Below are positions 1 through 6,836 of a stretch of 8,953 nucleotides of DNA, piece after piece (positions within the stretch are counted from its first letter, which is position 1; each line of letters opens with the position of its first letter). Under the pieces are notes generated by a model. The model did not search any database. It was not told the origin of the DNA and was given only the letters and a program-made list of their open reading frames with translations. The stretch lies in contig CAMLDJ010000226.1 of NCBI GenBank assembly GCA_946478755.1, positions 1 through 8,953 on the forward strand, given 5' to 3'. A program made the position numbers and the translations under genes. Origin of the DNA: an uncultured Pedobacter sp. Lineage in GTDB: Bacteria; Bacteroidota; Bacteroidia; Sphingobacteriales; Sphingobacteriaceae.

Positions 1-145
1 AAAATACGGATTGAAGATTGGAATTTTACATATAAATAAATATTCAAAATATAATGTTGCATATACACACAATAAAGAATAATATTTTAATCTACTATTC
101 CAATAGACTTACAAACAAACATAAATTTGCAAAACGGAGAATATT

Positions 146-1237
146 CTAAATCAGCTTATATATATTCCCAGGTAAAGCCGTCAGCACCCCCTGAATTTGA
201 AGGTTCAGCAAGTGCATGGCAAGCTTACTCCGGTTAAATCCGGAACGGATAGAGAGCTCGTCCACATGGAGTTCTGCTCCCTGTAAAACTGTTACGATCT
301 TTTGCTCCTCCTTCGAAAGGTTCACCGTCAGTTGCCGCTGTAAACCAATGTTTTCAGACCGCAGCTCGTCCCAGCCCAGGTAATACACCAGGTCCATGGC
401 ATGATGGATGAGTGCTGCCCGATTGGTCTTGATCAGGAAATTGCAGCCTTCGGAATATGGGTCAGTCGTACGCCCAGGAAAGGCATATACATCTCTGTTA
501 TAGGAATTTGCAATATCTGCTGTAATGAGTGCCCCACCTTTTGCTGTGGCCTCAACCACTACAGTAGCATCAGCAATTCCTGCAATAATGCGGTTCCTTT
601 TTGGAAAATTCTCTTTATCCGGAATCGTATGCGGGAGAAATTCAGTCAGCAGCCCTCCGTTCAGCACCATCTTTTGTGCCAGAGGCTTATGCAAAGGAGG
701 GTAAATGCGATCTAAACCATGAGCTATGACCCCAACGGTGGGAATATTTTGTTCCAGACTTTCTTTATGGGAGGCCACATCTATTCCATAGGCCAGTCCA
801 CTCACTACTATAACGTTATATGGCCTTAATGTTTCTGCAAGCTGCTGGCACAATTGCCTGCCATATGAAGTCGCTTTTCTTGTTCCTACAATGCTGATGA
901 TCCGGGGATGATTCAAATCGGCATTGCCTTTATAATATAGTAGAACAGGGGCATCAAAGCAGTGTTTTAAGCGTTGCGGGTAATTTGTATCGGTATAAAA
1001 CAGCACCTGTATGTGATGTTTTCTGATAAATGCAACTTGCTTTTCAGCCTCTGCCAGGGCATTGCTTTTCAGGATCAGGCCAGCGATAACTTCCCCTACC
1101 CCCACAGTTTCCATCAATTGCGGCTTACCGGCTTTAAAGATAGCCTCGGCTGTGCCAAAATGCTCAAGCAATTTCCTGGCATGAATATGCCCTACGTTCT
1201 TAATCAGCGTCAGTGCTATTTTATGGATCAGACTCAT
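146..1237 (-). CDS. dprA: DNA-processing protein DprA
   Basis: Cytoplasmic protein that, in the known family, binds incoming single-stranded DNA during natural transformation and loads RecA on it. The 363 residues show the full bacterial DprA layout: an N-terminal helix-hairpin-helix/SAM-like region (about 9-55), a Rossmann-fold DNA-binding core, and a C-terminal winged-helix domain (about 306-363). Core motifs are IVGTRKATSYG (116-126), SGLAYGID (146-153), GLDRIYP (174-180), FPKRNRIIAG (211-220), EATAKGGALITA (229-240) and GCNFLI (264-269). The length is normal and no motif is broken. The start is an ATG; the N-terminus MSLIHKIALTLI aligns with typical starts. It lies 63 bases downstream of rsmG on the same strand, so it may be the last gene of a glycosyltransferase-rsmG-dprA transcript. 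DprA is also widespread in bacteria not known to be transformable, so its presence alone does not show competence. Confidence 0.97.
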   Translation of the reverse strand: MSLIHKIALTLIKNVGHIHARKLLEHFGTAEAIFKAGKPQLMETVGVGEVIAGLILKSNALAEAEKQVAFIRKHHIQVLFYTDTNYPQRLKHCFDAPVLLYYKGNADLNHPRIISIVGTRKATSYGRQLCQQLAETLRPYNVIVVSGLAYGIDVASHKESLEQNIPTVGVIAHGLDRIYPPLHKPLAQKMVLNGGLLTEFLPHTIPDKENFPKRNRIIAGIADATVVVEATAKGGALITADIANSYNRDVYAFPGRTTDPYSEGCNFLIKTNRAALIHHAMDLVYYLGWDELRSENIGLQRQLTVNLSKEEQKIVTVLQGAELHVDELSIRSGFNRSKLAMHLLNLQIQGVLTALPGNIYKLI

Positions 1238-1300
1238 GGGCTAACTTATGCATTTAATGATAAGCAACCACAATTTAAGCCGGGAATTTAGCCAAAAAAA

Positions 1301-1927
1301 TTACTGGGGAATATAAACCACATATTTAGTTTCAAAAAACGGTTCCTCAAAGTAGGCTGAAAGTGGATACAATTCTGCCTTTAATCTGGATTCTTCGATT
1401 TCTTCTGATAAATCGCCACCTTTTAAATACAAAATCCCATTTTGAATGGCATTTTTTGACGCTGCATTAAACTTGCCTTTTATCCATGGATAGAAATCAA
1501 CCAGCCTGGTGACTGCCCTTGAAACCACAAAGTCATATTTATCAGTAACCTGTTCAGCTCTCAGGTGGCTGGCGGTCACATTCTTCAAGCCAAGCGCATG
1601 TGCTACCTCGGCTACAACTTTAATCTTTTTACCGATAGAATCAACCAGGTGAAACTCCGTTTCAGGAAACAAGATAGCCAGGGGGATTCCAGGGAAACCA
1701 CCCCCTGTTCCTACGTCCAGAACCTGCGTTCCAGGCTTAAATGCACAGAACTTCGCAACGCCGAGGGAATGTAAAATATGACGTTCGTATAGCTCATCTA
1801 TATCCTTCCTGGATATCACGTTAATTTGTGCATTCCAAAAACTATATAGATCATACAATTGATCCAGCTGTGCAATCTGCAGTTCAGTTAGGTTTTTAAA
1901 GTATTTTTGTATTAAAGCTGATTTCAT
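1301..1927 (-). CDS. rsmG: 16S rRNA (guanine-527-N7)-methyltransferase RsmG
   Basis: Methylates N7 of G527 in 16S rRNA using S-adenosylmethionine; in other bacteria its loss gives low-level streptomycin resistance. With the ATG at 1927 the protein has 208 residues, usual for the family (also called GidB). Visible are the N-terminal helix with INVISRKD (35-42), the SAM-binding loop DVGTGGGFPG (71-80), the acidic residue after strand 2 in LVDS (94-97), and SRAV (136-139). I prefer ATG 1927 because it overlaps the upstream glycosyltransferase stop in an ATGA arrangement and leaves seven residues before KYF, as I recall for relatives. A GTG at 1933 would add two residues and make the overlap 10 bases. 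The overlap suggests translational coupling to the glycosyltransferase; I see no functional link between the two. Confidence 0.97.
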   Translation of the reverse strand: MKSALIQKYFKNLTELQIAQLDQLYDLYSFWNAQINVISRKDIDELYERHILHSLGVAKFCAFKPGTQVLDVGTGGGFPGIPLAILFPETEFHLVDSIGKKIKVVAEVAHALGLKNVTASHLRAEQVTDKYDFVVSRAVTRLVDFYPWIKGKFNAASKNAIQNGILYLKGGDLSEEIEESRLKAELYPLSAYFEEPFFETKYVVYIPQ

Positions 1928-3069
1928 TTCCACTGTACTTTTTTAACAAATATAGAGAGAATGCCATTAAACACCAGAAAGATAAACAACAGCATATCTA
2001 AAATAGGGAACCACCACCTCAGATCCCCATAGCTTAAACGCTTTAAAAGGCGCGGATAAACTAAAGATCTGACGATAATACTTAAGCCCAGCACCCCCAG
2101 AGCCGGATAAAGTGTTGCCTTAAAACAAAGCAGCACTACTAATATCAAATAGAACAGAAACTGGATGATGATCTGTGCAGATAAAATAAATTTATGTTTG
2201 GGCTTATAGAGTTTACCTGCACCAAAATGACGTTTCTTTTGTCTCAGATACGCCTTAAAACTGGTATTTGGCTCGCTCCAGACCTGTGCGTCTTTATGGA
2301 TGCAAATTGCTGTATTTCCTTCATGAGCATGCGCATTCACAAAAAGATCGTCATCACCAGAGGGAATATGCATATGCGCAGCAAAGCCCTTATTGTTAAA
2401 AAACAATGACTTTTTATAGGCCAGATTTCTCCCCACCCCCATGTAAGGCATCCCTTTAAGCGCAAAAGAAAGGTAATTTACCGCAGTAAAGAAAGTTTCA
2501 AAACGGATAAGGGCATTCAAAATACCCCTTTTCTTTAAATAAGGTGAATAACCAAGAACCAGCGCGGTATCCTGTCGGCCGGGTTGCTGCATGCCACGCA
2601 GCCACTTGTCAGACACAGGCACGCAATCTGCATCTGTAAACACCAGCCATTCATTTGCGGCAGCCTTTATGCCCATAGTAACCGCAAACTTCTTACCTGC
2701 AATAAATTTACTGCCATCGGTAACTGTTACTATTTTAAGGTGCTTGTAATGCTTGGCGAAAGCGTCAAGTATTTCACTCGTTCCGTCCCAGGACCTGTCG
2801 TTTACTACAATCACTTCAAAATCGGGATAATCCTGTTCCAGCACCGCAGGTAAATATTTACTCAGATTTTCTGCTTCGTTACGGGCGCAGATGACCACAC
2901 TTAAGGGCTGTTCAGCCTCCTCTGGGATAGGAGCGATCTTTACAATCGCCAGTTTAAGGTGCACAAACAAGCTAAAATATAGCTGGATCAGAAAACAAAA
3001 AACGAATATGCCGAGCAGGCAATATTCAAAGCGCTCTATTAAAGCGCCTGCAAAAAAGGTTAATTCCAC
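1924..3069 (-). CDS. Membrane-bound family 2 glycosyltransferase
   Basis: Inner-membrane glycosyltransferase of 381 residues with a GT-A catalytic domain facing the cytoplasm, presumably moving a sugar from a nucleotide-sugar donor to a lipid or polymer acceptor. Order of elements: one N-terminal membrane helix (about 15-38), the GT2 domain with CARNEAENL (61-69), VNDRSWDGT (89-97), the metal-binding TDADC (145-149), GDDD (238-241) supplying the likely catalytic base, and QKKRHFG (277-283, the position of the usual QxxRW-type motif). Three C-terminal helices follow (about 297-316, 319-337, 352-375). The layout resembles processive or lipid-linked GT2 enzymes, but donor and acceptor cannot be read from the sequence. 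The start is a GTG: no ATG lies between it and the upstream in-frame stop, and GTG precedes a sensible hydrophobic N-terminus. It is the first gene of the leftward group and overlaps rsmG at its 3' end. Confidence 0.88.
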   Translation of the reverse strand: MELTFFAGALIERFEYCLLGIFVFCFLIQLYFSLFVHLKLAIVKIAPIPEEAEQPLSVVICARNEAENLSKYLPAVLEQDYPDFEVIVVNDRSWDGTSEILDAFAKHYKHLKIVTVTDGSKFIAGKKFAVTMGIKAAANEWLVFTDADCVPVSDKWLRGMQQPGRQDTALVLGYSPYLKKRGILNALIRFETFFTAVNYLSFALKGMPYMGVGRNLAYKKSLFFNNKGFAAHMHIPSGDDDLFVNAHAHEGNTAICIHKDAQVWSEPNTSFKAYLRQKKRHFGAGKLYKPKHKFILSAQIIIQFLFYLILVVLLCFKATLYPALGVLGLSIIVRSLVYPRLLKRLSYGDLRWWFPILDMLLFIFLVFNGILSIFVKKVQWK

Positions 3070-3142
3070 GATGTACTTTTGAAGGAGCCAAATTTCTGAT
3101 TTTTAATCTGTAATGTTCCTTTATGTTGATAAAAAATTTAGC

Positions 3143-3172
3143 CTGTTAATAGTTTGTTTTTTCCTATTTTTG
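3143..3172 (+). promoter_or_regulatory. Probable Bacteroidota-type promoter for the tgt group
   Basis: TATTTTTG at 3165-3172 matches the Bacteroidota sigma-factor -7 consensus TAnnTTTG at every fixed position and lies about 70 bases before the tgt start. The -33 element is poor: the best candidate at the expected 19-base spacing is CTG (3143-3145) instead of TTG or TTTG. The position in the divergent spacer, upstream of three tightly packed genes, supports it. The match is by eye, and an 8-base degenerate motif can arise by chance in AT-rich DNA. Confidence 0.45.
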
Positions 3173-3243
3173 CGCAGATTTTTTGAACGCAGGATAATGA
3201 TTGTAAATAATGATGAAGTTCAAAGAACAGTAAAGACACAAAA

Positions 3244-4374
3244 ATGAAATTTAATTTAGAGGCGAAGGATATACATTCGAAGGCAAGAGCGGGAACGATT
3301 ACGACAGATCATGGCGACATACAGACACCCATTTTCATGCCTGTAGGCACTGCAGGAACAGTTAAATCCATCAATCAGCAGCAACTTAAAAATGATATTG
3401 ACGCTAAGATCATCCTTGGAAATACTTACCACTTATACTTAAGACCCGGTCTGAACATCCTGGAACAGGCAGGCGGACTACATAAATTTATTGGCTGGGA
3501 CAGACCGATTCTGACCGATAGTGGTGGTTATCAGGTCTATTCTTTGAGCAAAGTTCGCAAAATTAAAGAGGAAGGGGTTACTTTCCGTTCACATATTGAT
3601 GGTTCCAAACATCTTTTTACACCAGAATATGCAATGGATATCCAGCGTACGATTGGTGCGGACATCATCATGGCCTTTGACGAATGTACGCCATATCCCT
3701 GTGATTATAAATATGCAGCGAATTCCATTAACATGACGCACCGCTGGCTAAAACGCTGCTGTCAGCATTTCGATAGTACAACACCTAAATATGGTTTCAA
3801 TCAGACACTATTTCCAATAGTTCAGGGCTCTGTGTATAAGGATCTGAGAATGAAATCTGCGGAATTTATTGCTTCAATGGACCGGGAAGGCAATGCGATT
3901 GGCGGACTTTCGGTGGGGGAACCTGCAGAAGAGATGTATGGCATGACCGAAGTGGTCTGTAATATATTACCTGAAGAAAAGCCCCGTTATTTGATGGGTG
4001 TAGGTACACCAGTAAACATTCTGGAAAATATTGCACTGGGCGTTGATATGTTCGATTGCGTAATGCCGACCAGGAATGCCCGAAACGGGATGCTGTTTAC
4101 CAAAAATGGGATTATTAATATCGGCAATAAAAAATGGGCTGAGGATTTTTCGCCAATTGAAGCCGATAGCGACCTGATTGCCGACACCGTATACTCGAAA
4201 GCTTATTTAAGGCACCTGATGCATTCAAAAGAGATGCTGGGCGCTCAGATTGCCACGCTGCACAACCTGCACTTCTACTTATGGCTTGTTAAAACAGCGA
4301 GGGAAAAAATCATTAGCGGCGAGTTTTACGCATGGAAAAACAAAATGGTTACTATCTTAGGTAATAAATTATAA
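3244..4374 (+). CDS. tgt: tRNA-guanine transglycosylase (Bacteroidota type)
   Basis: Exchanges guanine 34 in the anticodon of GUN tRNAs for the queuosine precursor preQ1. The 376 residues cover the whole family length. The general acid/base Asp is D92 in TDSGG (91-95); the nucleophile is D271 in FDCVMPTRNARNG (270-282). Substrate-pocket residues include D146-E147-C148, Q194-G195 and GGLSVGE (220-226); C148 and V224 are the residues expected of a preQ1-using bacterial enzyme, not a queuine-using eukaryotic one. Oddity: the C-terminal zinc site that reads CxCxxC in E. coli (C302, C304, C307) is S309, L311 and D314 here, and only the histidine (H340, in LHNLHFYL) remains. From memory, Bacteroides Tgt proteins share this loss, so it is probably a lineage trait and not damage. 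The gene is followed without a gap by the LptF/LptG permease. There is no clear Shine-Dalgarno sequence before the ATG, only an A-rich leader. Confidence 0.98.
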   Translation: MKFNLEAKDIHSKARAGTITTDHGDIQTPIFMPVGTAGTVKSINQQQLKNDIDAKIILGNTYHLYLRPGLNILEQAGGLHKFIGWDRPILTDSGGYQVYSLSKVRKIKEEGVTFRSHIDGSKHLFTPEYAMDIQRTIGADIIMAFDECTPYPCDYKYAANSINMTHRWLKRCCQHFDSTTPKYGFNQTLFPIVQGSVYKDLRMKSAEFIASMDREGNAIGGLSVGEPAEEMYGMTEVVCNILPEEKPRYLMGVGTPVNILENIALGVDMFDCVMPTRNARNGMLFTKNGIINIGNKKWAEDFSPIEADSDLIADTVYSKAYLRHLMHSKEMLGAQIATLHNLHFYLWLVKTAREKIISGEFYAWKNKMVTILGNKL

Positions 4375-5478
4375 ATGAACATCATCAAAGACAGGGTCAA
4401 AATTCTGGATTGGTACATTATCAGTAAATACCTGGGTACATTTTTATATACCCTGACTTTATTTGTTGTCATTATCGTTATTTTTGATCTGTCAGAGAAG
4501 CTGGATGACTTTCTAAGTGCCAACCTGAGCTTCTGGCAGGTGATCTCCCTGTATTATGCCGGCTCTATTCCTTATTATGTGAACATGCTTTCCCCGCTGA
4601 TCAATTTTATAGCGGTGATCTTTTTTACAGCAAAAATGGCTGACCAGACAGAAATTGTGCCGATTTTAAGTGGAGGAGTGAGTTTTAACCGCTTTCTGCT
4701 GCCTTACTTTATTTCTGCATTTGTCATCTTTGCCGCCAACCTGGCTTCTAATTTATACATTCTGCCGTATACTAATCAGCTTAAAAACAGCTTTGAAAAT
4801 ACCTACGTAAAGAAAAACGATCCCTCCAGTAAAAGCAATATCCACATGAAACTGGATAACAACACTTACATTTACATGGATAATTTCGACAATAAGAGTA
4901 AAACCGGTACACGTTTTTCGCTGGATAACTTTAAGGGGGATGTGCTGACTAAAAAACTGGTGGCAGATGAAATCAAATGGGATTCTTTAAAACGCTCCTG
5001 GAAGCTTACTAACTACTCTATCAGGTATGTGAATGGGTTAAAGGAGACTTTTGTAAGCGGTGCAGCCATGACTAAGGATACAGTGCTGGACATGCGTCCT
5101 GACGATTTCTCTGCCTATGACAATATATTTGAAAACCTAAGCAATAAAGAACTTTCTGAGAAGATTCGAAAGGAAAAGATCCGGGGCTCGGGTATATGGA
5201 ACGATCTTTTGTTTGAGCAATACAAGCGTTATCTGCACCCCCTATCAGCCTTTGTTCTGACACTTATAGGCGTGGCGCTGTCATCCAGAAAGGTTCGCGG
5301 AGGGGTAGGTTTACCGCTCGGAATCGGCATTTTGTTAAGTTTTGCTTATATTGTATTTAACCAATTCGCAAAAATGTTTTCGCTAAAAGGTGGTATGCCC
5401 CCACTTTTAGCAGTACTTGCCCCGACCCTTTGCTTTGGTTTACTAGGCTATTACTTGCTTAGAAAGGCACCTAAATAA
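4375..5478 (+). CDS. LptF/LptG (YjgP/YjgQ) family permease
   Basis: Inner-membrane subunit of the LptB2FG transporter, which in the known system extracts lipopolysaccharide from the inner membrane and passes it to LptC and the periplasmic bridge. The 367 residues fit: three N-terminal membrane helices (about 17-37, 60-86, 103-130), a periplasmic beta-rich jellyroll domain (about 140-245) with alternating short strands and many Asn/Asp/Lys residues, then three C-terminal helices (about 286-304, 311-333, 343-363). The conserved RYLHPLSAFVLTLIGVALS segment (285-303) and the following glycine-rich stretch are typical. I cannot tell LptF from LptG by eye; the length suits either, so no symbol is given. 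Its ATG directly follows the tgt stop codon, and its own stop shares one base with the next start (TAATG), so all three genes are very probably co-transcribed. The other Lpt subunits are not in the window. Confidence 0.93.
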   Translation: MNIIKDRVKILDWYIISKYLGTFLYTLTLFVVIIVIFDLSEKLDDFLSANLSFWQVISLYYAGSIPYYVNMLSPLINFIAVIFFTAKMADQTEIVPILSGGVSFNRFLLPYFISAFVIFAANLASNLYILPYTNQLKNSFENTYVKKNDPSSKSNIHMKLDNNTYIYMDNFDNKSKTGTRFSLDNFKGDVLTKKLVADEIKWDSLKRSWKLTNYSIRYVNGLKETFVSGAAMTKDTVLDMRPDDFSAYDNIFENLSNKELSEKIRKEKIRGSGIWNDLLFEQYKRYLHPLSAFVLTLIGVALSSRKVRGGVGLPLGIGILLSFAYIVFNQFAKMFSLKGGMPPLLAVLAPTLCFGLLGYYLLRKAPK

Positions 5479-6368
5479 TGACCAGCAAAGCTGTCAATCT
5501 GAACAAAGATCTGCTCATTCTGCATTTCACGGTATTCATCTGGGGCTTTACAGGCATCCTGGGAGCCTTAATATCTGTTGATGCGGTCCATTTGGTATGG
5601 TACAGGGTTTTGATAGCTACCATCACCCTTTTCTGCTACTTTAAAGCGAGTAAAACAAGCTTAAAGATAACAAAAAGGCAGTTTCTCCAGTTCTTTTTTA
5701 CCGGAAGTATCGTTGCCCTCCACTGGATCCTTTTCTTTCAGGCCATAAAGGTTTCAACCGTTTCCGTAACGCTTGTATGCCTCTCTTCATTTACACTTTT
5801 TACCGCCATATTAGAGCCCTTAATCAAAAAACAGCGGATCCAGATCGCCGATATCATTATTGGACTGGTCATCATTATGGGTATTTATCTCATATTTAAG
5901 TTCGAATCCAGGTATACTTTGGGTATCATTCTTGGTCTGTCAGCAGCAGTTGCATCCAGTCTTTTTGGCACCATAAACTCTGTACTTGTTCAAAAAAGCA
6001 ATGCACTTGCAATCAGTTTTTATGAGATCATGGGGGCATTTTTGTGGATCACTTTATACCGCTTACTCGACCAGAGCTTACTAGTTGAACGATTCAATTT
6101 AAGCGCTGCCGACTGGCTTTATCTTGTTTTACTGGGTACCATCTGCACTGCACTTGCTTACGTTGCCGGCGTGTCTGTGATGCGTACAATTTCCGCTTTT
6201 CGGGTAGCACTTATTACCAATCTGGAACCGGTCTATGGCATTCTCCTCGCCTTTATTTTCTTCGGAAACAAGGAGACGATGTCAACCGGATTTTACCTGG
6301 GAGCCATCATTATTTTAGCTGCAGTATTCGTCTATCCGGTCTACAAAAAACACAAAAACCATCGCTAG
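5478..6368 (+). CDS. EamA/DMT-family transporter
   Basis: Inner-membrane transporter of the drug/metabolite superfamily with 296 residues and about ten membrane helices in two EamA repeats (about 12-140 and 148-288). The first repeat begins LHFTVFIWGFTGILG (15-29); the second ends with the family signature LEPVYGILLAFIFFGN (249-264), followed by a last helix and a basic tail (KKHKNHR). Members export amino acids, nucleotides or other small metabolites; the substrate cannot be inferred here. Its start overlaps the permease stop by one base, which indicates translational coupling as the last gene of the tgt group. I see no convincing intrinsic terminator after the stop: a 6-bp imperfect stem at about 6393-6412 is not followed by a T-run. 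Confidence 0.93.
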   Translation: MTSKAVNLNKDLLILHFTVFIWGFTGILGALISVDAVHLVWYRVLIATITLFCYFKASKTSLKITKRQFLQFFFTGSIVALHWILFFQAIKVSTVSVTLVCLSSFTLFTAILEPLIKKQRIQIADIIIGLVIIMGIYLIFKFESRYTLGIILGLSAAVASSLFGTINSVLVQKSNALAISFYEIMGAFLWITLYRLLDQSLLVERFNLSAADWLYLVLLGTICTALAYVAGVSVMRTISAFRVALITNLEPVYGILLAFIFFGNKETMSTGFYLGAIIILAAVFVYPVYKKHKNHR

Positions 6369-6836
6369 ATCTTTACCCGTTCTAAAGGAAAAAGCGCACG
6401 AGCCATTGCGTTAAAAATACAAATTCCCCAGTCTTCAAGTAAAGCCAAACGGTTCAAATCAAACCGACAGAAAGATCGACAAAAAAGCACAATTGCAGGC
6501 AGAGTACATCATGCAGGAGCGAGGAAAAAACGCAGGAACAGCGGCTATTCTTGCATACGAAATTCGCAATTCAGCACAGAAATTTAATTTTATTTATCGC
6601 ACAAATAGTGTACCTTAACATGAAGTTTTAACCTGTATTGATCGAGATTTACTAAAATCAAAAAACAGGGCATAACAAAGCCAAAAAAACGGCAAAAACA
6701 AGAAAAACCTCAAAAACATAAACACTATTAAATACACTAATAATCAGAATGATATACATATTTACTTAAAATAAAAGACAAGCTAAATTTCAGCATAAAA
6801 AAATTAAAATACTAAATATTTTAGCAACAACAGTAG
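6369..6836. other. Gene-free spacer, AT-rich in its right part
   Basis: This 468-base stretch holds no recognisable gene. The left part (to about 6560) has mixed composition; the right part is strongly AT-rich and A-biased on the plus strand. The only open frame of note runs from 6415 to 6618, with its first ATG at 6511 (35 codons, MQERGKNAG...). It has no ribosome binding site and resembles nothing I know. No TAnnTTTG promoter matches exactly; the nearest is TAAATTTC at 6784-6791, one mismatch and without a -33 partner. The spacer presumably carries the end of the tgt transcript and the control region of the downstream secreted protein. Confidence 0.7.
6660..6716 (+). other. Phased A-tracts (predicted curved DNA)
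   Basis: Runs of five to seven A lie at 6660-6665, 6683-6689, 6694-6698, 6703-6707 and 6712-6716. The last four are centred 9-10 bases apart, close to one helical turn, an arrangement known to bend DNA intrinsically. From 6661 to 6720 I count 38 A against 3 T. The tract ends about 120 bases before the start of the downstream gene, so a role in promoter architecture or nucleoid-protein binding is possible, but that is inference. Confidence 0.4.

Noticed and set aside
17..104. Inverted repeat ATTGGAAT (17-24) and ATTCCAAT (97-104) beyond the dprA stop
   Set aside because: Only eight bases per arm with a 72-base loop in very AT-rich DNA; it does not look like a terminator and is expected by chance.
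3089..3096. Minus-strand GAAATTTG as a -7 promoter element for the glycosyltransferase
   Set aside because: One mismatch to TAnnTTTG, no -33 partner found, and only about 20 bases from the start codon.
6393..6412. Imperfect hairpin (AGCGCA pairing with TGCGTT) after the EamA gene as a terminator
   Set aside because: Six pairs including a G-T wobble, an eight-base loop, and followed by A residues instead of a T-run.
6415..6618. Open frame in the 468-base spacer, with a 35-codon ATG-started part at 6511-6618
   Set aside because: No ribosome binding site, no recognisable similarity, a low-complexity Lys/Gln-rich first half without a start codon. Best treated as chance or a decayed remnant.
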